Under the pieces are notes generated by a model that searched no databases, had not been told where the DNA came from, and worked only from the letters and a program-made list of their open reading frames with translations. Of a stretch of 64,000 nt of DNA, positions 22,035 through 35,000 are shown piece by piece. Numbering within the stretch: the stretch's first letter is position 1; the number at the start of each line of letters is the position of its first letter. The translations under genes and the position numbers were made by a program. Origin of the DNA: Corynespora cassiicola (Eukaryota; Ascomycota; Dothideomycetes; Pleosporales; Corynesporascaceae); assembly GCA_022059125.1 (NCBI GenBank), contig JAEUWY010000020.1, forward strand, positions 2,604,001 to 2,668,000, written 5' to 3'.

Positions 22035-22849
22035 GATCGCCGGTGCACAATAAATGGTTGTTTTGTGGGTCAAGTAAGTTTCGCAATTAAGTTGCTGAAT
22101 TGCGGCAAGGTGTCTTTTGTTTGAATGCAAGAGCACTGGCTTATATATTATTTGTCAGTCGACCTGGCTTCTTGTGATGACGGTCTACGTTTTTCCCAGT
22201 AGCCACCTTTTACGAGCTCAGGCGAAGGATTGGAAGGACATGCGCTAAGGACATGTCTAAAGGACAGATTTTCAAAACATCCAAGAGTTGTAGTCTCAAA
22301 GGACATGCTGGAATAGTGCAGATCAGTGTCATGTCCCACAAGAAAGGACGGTATCGAGGACAGCCATATGACATCAGCGGATTGGAAGGCAAAAGCCCAG
22401 CCACCAACCAACATAGGCGTTTGACCAGAGAAGAGAAAACCTCTCAGGCCCCTTAAATGTACGGCAACAGTATACCCCCATGGTCTTTGATGATTGCTAA
22501 ACCCATGAAAGCTGAAATAACACAGCGATAGGCGTTGAGAGGGTACCAAAAGTATTAGAGATTATCCACTTTTCGTCTCAGGAAATTCACCCGTCCTTTT
22601 ACTTGCGGCGGTGCATATCGGGTATCATTTCTACATTTCTGTTTGTGTTGATTCCCATTTGGTTGGTTTATTTAATTTGTTCATGAATCGCTCAGATTTC
22701 TGGCATTGACTCAGGTATGTATTCCGCAGATGTTATATCCCGCGCTCCTTAATTTGTCGCCTACGATCCAAGCTATTCTGCAGGATAGGCTCATAGGTCC
22801 TCTCAGGCAAACCTTTTCCATTGGACCTAGGACTGCCATGCTCACAAAA
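22035..22849. other. Intergenic region
   Basis: The promoter side of the cysteine-rich protein gene, with a long minus-strand frame (22148-22549) that shows no domain or signal peptide. No supported feature. Confidence 0.5.
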
Positions 22850-23194
22850 TCAACTATTCAAGGCTTTGCATCTTCCCTTGCGGACATGGGCGTCTTTGTT
22901 ACTCTTGCGCGTAAAGATAGCAGCACAGAACGGGCATGATGTTTTGTCAGACTGACTGCGCTCTCGAATATGACGCCTATAGTTCTCCGAGGAGGAAAAC
23001 TGTCACCCCTTGCATCCGTGTCGGTAGCATCGATAATCGCCGCTGATGCTTCTGTGGGGCTTGTTGAAAGCAAGCCGTGACGACTCGCTAGCCCCCGTGG
23101 ATCCAGTATGAAGAGGTGGGTAAACATCGAAGCAACATTCCTCTTGGCTAAAGCTATCTGCACCTGAAATGAAGCTTTCGGTGCAGTGCGCAGC
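22850..23194 (-). pseudogene. C2H2 zinc-finger protein relic with an in-frame TGA
   Basis: One minus-strand frame, open from 23194 to the stop at 22850-22852 except for one TGA at 23003-23005, encodes a fungal C2H2 zinc-finger tail. Before the stop it reads GDYRCYRHGCKG. After it comes FSSSENYRRHIRERS, then a second finger starting CPFCAAIFTRKSN with DAHVRKGRC. The two halves fit together as paired fingers of one protein if the TGA was a CGA (Arg) codon. CGA to TGA is a C-to-T change, the RIP type. No ATG is visible in the frame, so an upstream exon may be missing or lost. It could alternatively be a live gene with a splice acceptor at GTGACAG just after the stop, but I see no matching donor. 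Confidence 0.5.
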
Positions 23195-23441
23195 TCAGTG
23201 GTGGAACACGTTAATATAAAAAAGACAGAGGTGTTGTCTAGGCAGAAGTACGCATCTTGCTAGGGTGTGCAGCTCGCTAGTAGGTGACGTTGCTAGGTTT
23301 AACATTGCTTGTTCCAACTGAGGTCAGGTTGCACTATTCATGTAGCGGAAAAACATTCACATCTTAATTCCATATTCAAAAAATAGCTGCATCGTTTCTC
23401 GTGAAGTCATAAAGAATATTGACAATACTTAAAAATGGTTT
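23195..23441. other. Short intergenic region
   Basis: Spacer between the zinc-finger relic and the 3' end of the GTPase-RING-patatin gene. Nothing recognisable. Confidence 0.4.
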
Positions 23442-26400
23442 CTAGTAGTCAATCTTAGACAGAGCAAGCACCCTTTCCAGTTCATCTTGATCAGTCCCTG
23501 TATCACTCCTCGACAAAGAGAAATTTCCCCGCTGGATTTGTTGTAGGGCGTCAACTGTACCTATATTACTCTCCGTGTTTACTATCCTTGAACGTTCAAA
23601 CGTCTCGTACTGGCGTCTCTCCAAAGCCTTGACTAATGCTTCGTCGTCTTCGTCAAGCTCCACTGGAGATTCAGCATCCACCTCATATGTTACACCAAGA
23701 TCTGAATGTCTCTGTACAGGTTTTGGGGTTGGGCGGCTATTGGATTCATCGCGTCGACGAACCCAATCAGATACACCATTAGAGGACTCAGAATAGTGGA
23801 ATTCACTCGTTTTGGCAATATCTGTGGCATTATGCACGATATGGTTGATGTTTTTGTCGTTCGCATGCTGTTCTAGGATAATAGAGTGACTTGAGCTGGG
23901 TCTTTTGCGTAAAGATTGCCGCTTGGTTGAGATCCTTAGATGTTCAGTCTCTGCTGAAAGCGGGGAGGCTGGGAGCGTTAGGTCAACAATTACCAATACA
24001 GTATAGTAGAAACACACTTGTTTTTCTTAGTATCTCCCCTTCACCTAAACTTCTCGGGAAGCCGCTGATTGGAGAACCAAAGTACAGCTGTTGTTTGCTC
24101 TTATCGCCCGTCAAATGTAAATCTATGGAGATCAAAGCCGACTCGGAAGTCGCAGGTATGGAAATCGACTCCAGCTGGAATGATCCCCTGTGGATCATAT
24201 CTAAAATGACCTTATCAGTGATGGAAATCTCATGCGCACTCTCATGATGGTTGACTTCGCGCACGCTCAGATACGGCTGAAATGTTGGGGTCTGAAGCCT
24301 CTGAATATAGAGGCCTAGGTCGCGTAGGTTGGTGGACCCTGCACCAAAACGGCATCTAATATTTCCTGTTGTTATTTTAGTAACTTCAAATCACGAGTAT
24401 AGTCGAGAATAGCCCACCTTGAATGGTGATACGATCACCAGCTTCCCTCAATGGACCGGACTTCTCAAAATAGAACGAACTTGCAACAAGCCGGTGGGCG
24501 ATAGTCTCGATCTTGAAATGCATTCTGTGAGTACCCAATTTTGATCGAACTTCATCATGTAGATTGTATACTTGACCTTTGTCGTCCATCTTGGGCGTAC
24601 GTGATTTGGTACCAGGATTGATGCGTATGTATCGGGCTGCAGCAATATTCGAGGAGTTTCCAACGACATCCTTGTGAAATTCTTTCCATGTCAATTCAGC
24701 ATCCAAGATGCTTTCTCCTCTTTTCTTAATTACTTGCACCCAGTTTTCGAACTGTGGGAATGCTGAAAGAGCAGAGTACGAACGTCTCTCCTGTATTTTA
24801 GGCTTGACTTGATCAATCGCTCTCCTGATTTGAGAACGCCGCCCACCTCGAGAGGGATCAATATAACCATCAGTTTTTAAACCGTGATGACCAGTGCCTA
24901 TCGACAATAAGATGTCTGGGTGGCAATCTTCTGAATCAGGCCAGAGGAGTTTGCTCTCATAGTTTGCTATGCGGACAGGGTTGTTGTGGAAGACTGCTCC
25001 ATCTAGGTATCCTTCTTTTGTGCGGGAATTGACAAAAGGTTTGAAGAAAGTAGGTGCTGCGGATGTCGCTCGAGCACTAATTATACGTTATCTGGCATAT
25101 ATTCATGTCTATCAGGTTCATTTGACTTACGCTTCCCATATTTTGAGATCATGGTCGGGGAGATCTGGCCGGACCAGTCTGTAATTGACTAGCAAAAATC
25201 AGTTTTGAATTTGAGAGAGCACACAGTGTTTACTTTGATCGTCAGTTGCCCGATTGTAATTGGTGAAAATCACGGCTTCTCCGCCAGTGTCGTTTGAAGA
25301 TGTCACAGCAACTTTTCGCCCACTATTCGGTGTCTCACATTCACCACCGAAGATCATTTCCTCTTTGAAGGTGTTCCTCAAAGCATCTTGGAGTGGTTGG
25401 GTACGATACTTTGTAGTACCGAGTTTTACGCCCCCCAAGCCCCACATTTTTGGAGTAAATGCTCTATCGACCATCTCAAGGAACACCTTTGTACAATGGT
25501 CTACAGACCAATCTTTGAGGCCAAGGCCAAGAGCAAGAATGCCACCAGTGCTGTTTTATCTCAATTAGAAATGAAAGTTGAGAGGTATAGATTCCTTGCT
25601 TCTGGTGGGAACACATACCTAGTGCCGACCACAAGGTCAAAAAAATCCAGAATTGGGATACGGTTTCCTAACTCTTCCTGCAATTGTCTGAGAACTTCCA
25701 GAATCACGATGCCTCTCATGCCCCCGCTGTAAGGCTTTTCAGTATTCGGAAGAGCAAAACAGGTTCAGTAACTTACCCATCTAAAGATAAAACACGAACA
25801 CCAGCAAGTGGTGGCTTGAAACAAACTCGCCAGGGGACTTGAAATACGGTATCGCGGTCATGGAGCGGACATGAAGATACAGAGTAGGCGCCGGAGACCG
25901 TTTTGTGCGCTGTACCAAAGCCCTTGATACAGCGTGTGCAAAGTACATGACCACATGGAAGTGGATGTTCGGCCAATTCTCTGAGGCAACAGAAACATGT
26001 AGAATGGCTGATGAAATTTTGTGCTCCTCCAACCCTACGGTAAAATATGTTAATGTTCGTTTGATGAATCTTCGTCATGACGATTAATTCATCAGCATTG
26101 GCCGATGCACCTGTTTCTCGGTCAAGTTGGGCCTGGAAAGATTTCAGATGCTTTTCCAGATATAGATACCAGTCATCCGCGAAATTCTCGAAGGTGAAAT
26201 CGGATTCGTATGGTCCTGTTCCAATGATCTGACCACGTTCTAGTATAGAGTCAGCATACTCTTTGAAAGCGAGAGTGAAATGTAAGGCTGGCGTCTAATC
26301 GAGAGTGAAATAATCGCAGAGCTGGTATGAATCAATCGTTCTAGGTGAATTCACTTACCGTTTTGATGTCCCTTAGTATGCCGTTCACTGACATTCACAC

Positions 26401-28468
26401 AACGACCACGTTTAGAATGTTGGAAAGTACAGGGCCAGAATATTGCACAGAAGTCTTCAAGTGCATGATCACAATGAACAAGATATTGCTTCTCTAAAAT
26501 TTGTTCCGCGGGACCTAAGCAATTGTAACAAGTTAGCATAAAGTTTGTATATACATCCAAGATAAGACTGAGTAAAAATGTAAAAACTGACCTTTGAGAT
26601 TCAGACGTACACAGTCAAGAAGGATGCAAGAAGCTATCATGAAGCCTAACTCTTCGAAGATCTTTCTTGGATCGGCGCGCAGCGCAATCAGTGCACCAGA
26701 CAACTTCAGGATGTTACCTCCAAAGTCCGATGGTATTGGGTTAATACGAAATGAAACATCCATAAAATCGAAAGGTGTGTGGAGGTCTCGAGAGAAGTGA
26801 TCAAATGCGCATTGTAAATAAACATTGAGTGTATCGGAGTTGGAGAGCATGCGAGATCTCTTCTTAGAATATAACGACTCGTTACATCTCAGATTTAGGA
26901 CCTTCTGGAGTTTTTGAACCTGATCATCGATCAACTATATGGGGAATGTCAGATAATAAGTATATGAGAAATATCAAATACAAGTGTGGTGAACTTACCA
27001 TGTATCTTCCTTCTCCAGGGACTCGTACAACTGTGATGGAAGAATAATAACATTCGAGGAGATCCTGCATAGTCCGAATGATTTTGCCCTTAGCCTGCCA
27101 TTGATCTTGTAGATGCTTATACCATGGATCTCGGTCAATCGCCCTGGAAACAGTGTTCATTAGTGTCCTAGTAGCATACTCCGGATCCCACTCTTTCTGA
27201 TCGACTTTCGTGTCCGTTGCATTTAGAGCAACAACTGCGTGAGGTAGCGTGGGCTGGTTCACGGATTTCTCCAATGAAGAAGCTGCCCACGTAATGAGCA
27301 ACGATAGCACTGTAGACTCAAATGTCCTAGGTCCAGTTAACTAGTTGTTTATCTGATATTCGATTGGAACAATGTGAACGTACTTCGGGTTTCGGAGAAC
27401 GAAGACGATAACATCAGAGAATGTATATAAAAGACGTGGATATAGTTCAGTGACAGCATATTGCCGTTTTGACTTTTCTGGCGAATCCTCCCATTTTATG
27501 TCATGTGCAGTACACCGGAGCCCGTGCGAGACTTTTCGGCGCCTTCGATGATAGGTCGTATTGTCACGGTCCTTTTCTTTTAGCGGAGCAGACGTTGCAT
27601 TGCAATACTGGGCACTCATTGGCATGTTTTCGCCCCCCTCTAAGCCTTCACAGTCAGCGTACAGCATAGGATTCTCTTCAGCATAGCTTCCGGGGTCGCT
27701 ATAAAGATGAACATCACCGGACGTCGGTACGTTGCCGCTTGAGAGTGTGCCAACGATCGGCGACGGCAATTCCAAATCTGGAGAACGATGTTTTCGCCCT
27801 CGTTGATCGATGAGCATCTTGATCAGAGTACTTTTTCCTGCACCAGTCTGCCCGATGAAAGAAACCAGCTGGGGGTAGCGATACTTGAACTCTCCCGTAT
27901 TGCTGTCAGCCATGATCGCAGGGTAGCGGCCATAATCTTGAAGGATTGGCTTGCCGTTGTTTCGAGCGATCCCGAACCATGTTGTATCTTCGTCCTCTAT
28001 GTGTAGATTCTGTAGCTCGTCATGATCTACGGTTGGCGTCAAAATGTTCTTCAGTCTCTTCACAATCGTTGGATCGGCCTTCTCGTGTGGTAACCCATCA
28101 GGCCCTTTTCGACCCGGTTTGTGAGGAGCCTGCCTACTCCAGCAGTCATCACAGAAGTTCATTCCACAGTATGAGCAGTTCCATATCGGCATTTTGTCTG
28201 ACTCGCAATCCTCACATATCTTCGGCGAGTCTTGTCCAGACTCTACACTCGAAAAGGATGGCTGGAGAGAATAGGTCGAGTAGAATCCATGCTTAGAGAG
28301 TGAGTCTCTAGGCCCAGAGCTAGTGGATGATGGTCCATGACGTTGCCCTGGGGCCCGCGTGGCTGTGGAAACAGGTCTGCTAACAGGTATCTCGGAACTT
28401 ATCGAAGATCGAATTGTACCGGACGTGAGAGCATGTGGAGTTGGCGATCTGTATGGAAAATGTGACAT
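23442..28468 (-). CDS. GTPase-like / RING-like / patatin phospholipase fusion protein, 1465 aa
   Basis: Eleven exons keep one frame: 27384-28468, 26999-27326, 26592-26934, 26359-26514, 25777-26287, 25619-25726, 25234-25550, 25131-25188, 24418-25076, 24045-24365, 23442-23953. Introns are 45-91 bp. Residues 1-80 are Ser/Thr/Pro-rich. Cysteines at 85, 88, 98, 101, 106 and 109 form a zinc motif. A GTPase-like domain follows: P-loop GQTGAGKS (206-213), DCEG (272-275) and NATD (397-400), as in dynamin/GB1-type GTPases. After a helical region comes a RING-like module (CFCC...CGHVLCTRC...CPLH, about 735-780). It leads into a patatin domain with oxyanion DGGGMRG (807-813), nucleophile Ser844 in GTSTG and Asp994 in DGA. 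The last 370 residues are unassigned. All catalytic residues are present, so I infer a nucleotide-switched lipid hydrolase, plausibly in fungal non-self recognition. The gene's 5' end lies about 380 bp from the AT-rich block. Confidence 0.9.
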
Positions 28469-28849
28469 GACAAAATAATTTTATTTCCTGGATGTTTTTT
28501 GGTTCAAATTTGATACTTGGGAGTTGATGAAACGAGGCTGCTTATGCTTGCGGTAGGATGGACCCGGGCTTTTAAGCAGAAAGAAAGCACAAGGCTGAAC
28601 TTCAGCCTTGCGTCTGTGCCTCAAATAGGCGCCGAAGGCGTTCACACATATTGAGCCGCTTACCTAGAAAGGAAGGTGAAGTCGCCTTTAAGCTCGGCCA
28701 CAAGGATGTTAGTGTTATAAGCACTTGGCTAAGCGCCGTACAAAGGAAGCTGAACCAATTAGAATCGAAGGATGCGTGGTGTCAGGGATAACACGGAACG
28801 CATCACGTGACTAATGAGTGCTAAGTAGTTACACGTAAAAATACTCAGC
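28469..28849. other. Promoter side of the patatin gene and boundary with AT-rich block
   Basis: Normal-composition flank that gives way abruptly to AT-rich DNA near 28850. It contains a perfect 19-nt palindrome (AAGGCTGAACTTCAGCCTT, 28591-28609) about 130 bp upstream of the start codon. No gene. Confidence 0.6.
28591..28609. promoter_or_regulatory. Perfect 19-nt palindrome upstream of the patatin gene
   Basis: AAGGCTGAA and TTCAGCCTT flank a single central C. It could be a dimeric factor site or a chance hairpin; the role is not shown by the sequence. Confidence 0.35.
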
Positions 28850-28899
28850 AGTAAACGCTGATTACTAAGTATGTTTAGAAATAAGTATATAAAAGCGTT

Positions 28900-28971
28900 T
28901 AGTAATAAGCTAAAATATATGTATATATATAGTTTATATAATTATATTTTATAATTATACTTATTTTATTA
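28900..28971 (+). repeat. LTR fragment truncated by TIR element A
   Basis: The segment ATATATATAGTTTATATAAT and what follows match the shared central part of the Gypsy LTRs seen at 32566, 40790, 52146, 58610 and 61350. The match stops where TIR element A begins, and I do not find its continuation on the other side. Confidence 0.5.
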
Positions 28972-31056
28972 TAGAGGGGTGATATTAAAAAAGCGTAATA
29001 GAAAAAATCGTACTTTTTAAACGTGTATAACTTTTTATATAAACTAGCTATTTTAAAAAAAAAATTAGTTTTAAAGATATTTACTAGCGCTATATCTAAA
29101 AAAAAAAAATTAATAATATAATATTTTCAGCTTTTAAAAAAGCTCTAAAGTTATACTAAAAAAAAATATAAATTTAAATACCCTGTAACTTTTTTACTAG
29201 CGTATAATTTTTAGTTTTTTCTTTATATTAAAGCTATTTATAATATATAATTATATAAAAAAAATTAGTATAAGTTTGTTTTCTAAAAAATTAGAAAATT
29301 AGAAAATTAAAAAAAAAAGTTAAAATAAAAATATTAATAATAAATTATTAATATTTAGTATAATATTTTTTAACGTCTATAACTGCTTTATAACACCTAT
29401 ATAAAAATAATATATAATTATCTGTTATTTTCTATAGAATTAAATTCTACTCTTTAACTATAGCTTTTTTAAATAAATTAATACTTTTAATATTATTTTC
29501 TTTGCCTATTAAATTAGTTTTTTATTTATTTAAAGTATTTTTTATTTTAGCCTAGATATTTTTAATAGAAGCTAAATTTAGGCTATAAAAAAGATATTAA
29601 AAAAGATTAATTTAATTTCTTTTAAACTAATTTAAAACTAGTTTAGCTGTATAAATTTTTAAATTATCTTATTAAAATTTCTAGTCTATCAACTAGTTAG
29701 TATTAATTTTAATTTTAAAATTTATAAGTTCTATAAATATATTAATTAAATATATTTATTTTAATATAAAAATTAAAAAAAAGTATATAAACTAACCAGG
29801 TTTTATTTATTTTTTAATAATAAATTTTAATACTTTTTATATATAATCTATATTATTAAAGTTATTTTTCGAATTAGATATTTCAATAAATACTAATTCT
29901 GATTTTTTTTCTATCTAAATAGCTCTCTATACTAATATAATAATATTTTAAGCTATAATTTAATTAGGATTAAATATTTTTAAAAAGTAATTAAATTAAA
30001 AAATTATAATCAATTTTTAGTTAATTTTAATTTTTTTAATTTTTTTTTATTTATAATTTAGTTTTATAGAAGCTAATTCAGCTTCTACTCTTCTATTTCT
30101 TTTTTTTTATATATTCTGTCTAGAATCTAGACCTTTTTCTATTACTAACTTATTAGAAAATATAATTTTATTTAAATTTATATTTTCTATATTTTTTAAA
30201 TTTTTTTTAGTATATTCTAGTTTTATTTTTACTTTTTTTTATTTAAAAAAGATTTTTTACTAGCAATATTTATACTGTATTTTTTTTTAAAAAAAATCTT
30301 TATAAACTTTTTTTAGATATATTTAAATTATTTCTAAGTAAATTTTTTTTTCGTTTTTTTATAGCTTTTAATTAAATTTTTATTAATAATTTTTTTTTTT
30401 TTAATAGTTTGATTTTATTCTAATTTCTATCTTTTTTTAAACTATTAAAAAGTTTTTTTTTTAATTAAAACGTTATATAGTATAATATATACTATTTATA
30501 AATTTATTTAAAATAAAAGATATATTTTTAATAGATATATTAGCTTTTAATAAAAAATTAACTTTTTTTTTATATTCTGAAAATTAAAGTTCTATCTTAT
30601 TTTTATTTAGAGAAAATAATAACTCTGATTTCTATTTCTAAAATATTTATTTATATACTAATTTAACTAGTTTATTATAATATAATTAGTGCTTATATAA
30701 GCAAAACTTTATTTTTTAAACTTTATTTTTTTAATATTAAATTAAAAACTTAGCTCTAGTTTTTTACTTATATAATATATACTAAACTAAATTTAGTTAG
30801 CGTAAAATAAAAAGTTTTAATAATTTTTTAAATAAAAAATCACAGCGTGTTTAATTTTCTATTTTTTTTTAGTATAACTTTAGAGCTTTTTTAAAAGCTG
30901 AAAATATTATATTATTAATTTTTTTTTTTTAGATATAGCGCTAGTAAATATCTTTAAAACTAATTTTTTTTTTAAAATAGCTAGTTTATATAAAAAGTTA
31001 TACACGTTTAAAAAGTACGATTTTTTCTATTACGCTTTTTTAATGTCACCTATCTG
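28972..31056. mobile_element. TIR DNA transposon copy A (Tc1/mariner-like, TA duplication), RIP-decayed, 2085 bp
   Basis: The left end TAGAGGGGTGATATTAAAAA and right end (reverse strand) CAGATAGGTGACATTAAAAA match, and similarity between the two ends continues inward for roughly 200 bp. TA flanks both ends (28970-28971 and 31057-31058). The interior is too decayed to read a transposase. Interior blocks are shared with copies B and C, for example GTATATAAACTAACCAGGTT at about 29783, 34753 and 39806. Size and TA duplication fit the Tc1/mariner superfamily; that placement is inference. Confidence 0.8.
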
Positions 31057-31058
31057 TA

Positions 31059-32055
31059 TATATATATATATATTTTTTAAAAAAAAGTAAAATTTTTAAT
31101 AAAAAGTTAAGTAAATTAGTAGTAAAACTTACTACTTAGAATTATTTTAAACTTTTATTACTTAAAAAATATAAAAAAACTTCTTTAATTTTTTAAAATT
31201 TAGTTTTTTTTTTCTACTTTTTTAGATATTTAACTTTTTAAATTTTTTTATAGATTTTTATTTAAAAAATAAGTTACTAAAAAATATTATATAGTAGTAT
31301 ATTTTATAATATCTTACTTGTATTTTTTTTAATTTAGTTTTTTACTAACAAAGTTTTTTAAAACTTAATTTAGACTATTTTTTTTATTTTTTTCTATTTT
31401 AGTTTATTACAGTTTATAATAAACTATTATAAACTCTACTATAGTTAGAAATATTATTCTAAATAATAGTAAATATATATAATATAAAAAATAAATAAAT
31501 AGCTTAAATAAGTAAGTAGTTATACTTTTAACTGCTTTAACACGCGTATAACTATCTACTTAACTATTTTAAAAAAAATTTATAATAACTTAATATAAAA
31601 AGTAGTTATAGTAGTTATACTGTTATTTTATATATATAAAACTTTAATTTTATTTTTTATATTACGTACAGCGCGCTTTTAAGTACCAGCTACTATTAAA
31701 ATAAATATTTTTTTTATTTACTTTTTAATATTTTTTTAAGTAATAATTTTAGCTTTTTTAGCTTTTATTAAAAAATTTTATACTAAATCTACTTTTTTTT
31801 TTACTTTATACACTATATAGCAGTTGTATTAGCTTTTTTAAATAATTTATTTTAATTTTTAAATAATACAGCTGTATAAAATACAACTAAAAATTTTTTT
31901 AAGCTAATTTAAAGCTATAAAAATAAAAGTAAGTAAGAAACTATTATATTTTTTAATTTTATTATAAATTAATATTAACTAAACTTTAAGTTAATACATG
32001 TTTTTCTAAATTTCAGTTTTTTATAAAATAGTTTTAGAACTAGCTAATATTAATA
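31059..32055. other. AT-rich sequence without identified element
   Basis: One kilobase between TIR copies A and B. It is RIP-like in composition and contains no end motif or LTR that I can match. Confidence 0.5.
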
Positions 32056-32057
32056 TA

Positions 32058-35000
32058 TAGAAAGATAATATTAAAAAAAAATAAAAAAAATTATACTTTT
32101 TAAACTATATATAACTTTATAACTAAACTAGCTATTAAAAAAAATTTATTTTAAAAAGATTTATAAGCTCTTATTTAGTATAAAAAATAAAATATAGTTT
32201 ATATAATATTTATAGCTATAAAAGCTAACGTAAATATATAGTAAAAAAAAATTTAAATTTAAAAGCTAGTTTATTTTTTTTCTAGCGTAAGATTTTTGTT
32301 TTTTATCTAACTATTTTAAAGTTCTATATAGTATATACTTATAATACTTTTTAAACAAATCTTTTTTATTTAATTAAAAAAAATTAAATTATTAATATTT
32401 TACATAATACCTATTATTTTTAATAACTGGCTGTTATAAGCTATAAACGTAGACTAATAACAGAGCCGACAGAGTCGCACTGCTATAGCTAGTTACGTAA
32501 TATATTTAGTTAATTAATCTATTTAGCAGTACTAAGCAACTAAACAGTACTAAATAAAAAACTTTAGGCATATATATATAGTTTATATAATTATACTTTA
32601 TAATTATATTTACTTTATTAGTAAACTTATTATTTAAAATTAACTATTAATTTATTATACTCTATTATTAATACAGAAACTTATATAGTATATCGCATAT
32701 TGTTTTATTTACGTAACTTTACTAGTATTTATTTCTAAAAAATAATTTAAGCAGCTATTTACTCTTTAGTTTTACTTATAGCCTATAGCACAGTTTTAAT
32801 ACTAGCTTTTAGTATCTAAATAAAAATAATATAAAATTATTTATACTTTTCTATAGAATTAAGTTTTATTTTTTATTTATAAAGCGTTTTATAAATACGT
32901 TAGTAATTTAAATAAGTTAGTAATATTTAATCTGCGCACTACTTACGCTAAACTATTATATAATATCTTAATAATAACTAACTTAAAAAACTTATACTAA
33001 AACTAGTATATAGTTTATTATTTTTAATATTAAGACGTAACGCGTTTAAAATATTAATTAAACTATAACTATATATAGAGTATTTTAAAGTATTTTTATA
33101 AACTAACACGCTAAAAAATATATATAATATAATTCTAAAATAAATTTTAAACGCTTAATAAAACCTAAAAAAAAGTTATAATTTAAAAATTTATTAAGCA
33201 GTTTATATAAAAATTTACGTTTTTAAAATTTTATATAAAAAAAATAGTAAATAAATTTTTCAAATATATAGTACTAACTCTGTTAGTAAAAACTAAATTA
33301 ATAACTTTATTTAATAAATTTTTAAATTTTAAATATATTAAAACTATTTGTTTAATTATTAGTAAACTATTTATAAAAATTTTATAGCTATTCTATACGA
33401 GTTTAATTTAGAAAAAAAAAATAGAAAAAAATAAAAGATTATAAATAATAATATATATAACTTTAATAAAACTAATATTATTATAAATAATTATTATAAG
33501 CTTAAAAAAAATATAGCTAAAAAACTATAAGTAAATAACTATTATTTAAAACGTTAAAGCTATAAATTATTTATTTTTATATTTTATTATTTTTATAAAT
33601 AGTATATTTATTAATATTTAGTTTAAAAATTGAGTATATATATTTGTATTTTTAAAGTAAACTGTAATAGCTAAACTAATAATTAACTTATTTTTATTTA
33701 AACATAATATTTTAATAAATATATAAAGATAAACGCTATAAATACGTACTAGCTATTTATAATTAATAGTTTTAAAAACTATTACTTACTTAAATTCTAA
33801 AATTTGTATAAAAAAAGTTTTTTTACATATATTTTTGTATATTTATAATATCTACTATAATTTTTTAATATTAATTATTTCACACTGTTAAAATATAAAT
33901 ATAATAACTAAATTTTAATTTTAGTATATAACTATATATATTTTATTATTAAACTTTTTTTTTTTAAATATTTAAGCTATTTTTAAATGGTTTTTTACAG
34001 TAAAAAATATAAAAGTAAACTTTAAAAATATTAAATTAATTCTATATAAGCTAAAACCTATTTTATTAAAGTTTAATATAAAATTACAGATTTTAAAACT
34101 ATTACTATAATTATAAAATGTATAAAAAATATAAACTATACTTATTTAATAAAAAATCTAAAACTATTATAAGTTTGTTATAGATTTATCAAATAAAAAA
34201 AAAGCGCATATATAAAGCGTAATTAATAAATTTATAAAATATTAGTTAAAAAAATAAAAGTATATTTAAGCAGAGAAAAGCTTAATAGTAAAAAAAAAAA
34301 ATTAATTATAAAAAAAAAAGTATTTATAATATTAGTAAAAGATTTATATATAAAATACGCGGTATAATATACTATAAGTATATAATTATGTATTATTTTT
34401 TATAGAATTAAATTCTTTTTTTTATTTACAGCGTTTATACATAAAATATTATTTTTTTTATTATTATTTTTGCCTAATAAATCAGAATTTATTTTTTTCA
34501 AATTATTTTTTTAATATAGTTTAGATATTTTTTATAGATGCTAGATCTAGGCTATAAACTAAATATTTAAATTGTTTTATTTTATTTTTTTAAACTAGTT
34601 TAAAACTAGTTTTACTGTATAAATTTTTAAATTATTTTATTAAAGTTTCCAGTCTATAAACTAACTAGTATTTTTATTAATTTTATAATTTAATATTTAA
34701 TTTTATATATTTGATTAAATATTAAATTTAATTAAAAAGATTAGAAAAAAGTATATAAACTAACTAGGTTTTATTTGTTTTTTAATAATAAGTTTTAATA
34801 CTTTTTATATATAATTTATATTATCAAAATTATTTGTAAAATTAAGTATTTTAATAAACACTAATTTTCATTTTTTTTTCTATCTAAATAGCTTTTTCAT
34901 AATAATATAAAAACATTTTAAGCTATAATTTTATTAGTATTAATTTTTTCCAAAAAGTAATTAAATTTTTTTAATTTTTTTTTACTTATAATTTAATTTT

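Noticed and set aside
22148..22549. 133-codon minus-strand frame
   Set aside because: No recognisable motif or good start context, and it lies in the upstream flank of the cysteine-rich protein gene.
26230..26240. Alternative acceptor (ACTAG before AACGTGG) for intron 4 of the patatin gene
   Set aside because: It also keeps frame, but the upstream acceptor at 26288 adds ALHFTLAFKEYADSIL, a better continuous helix; transcripts would decide.
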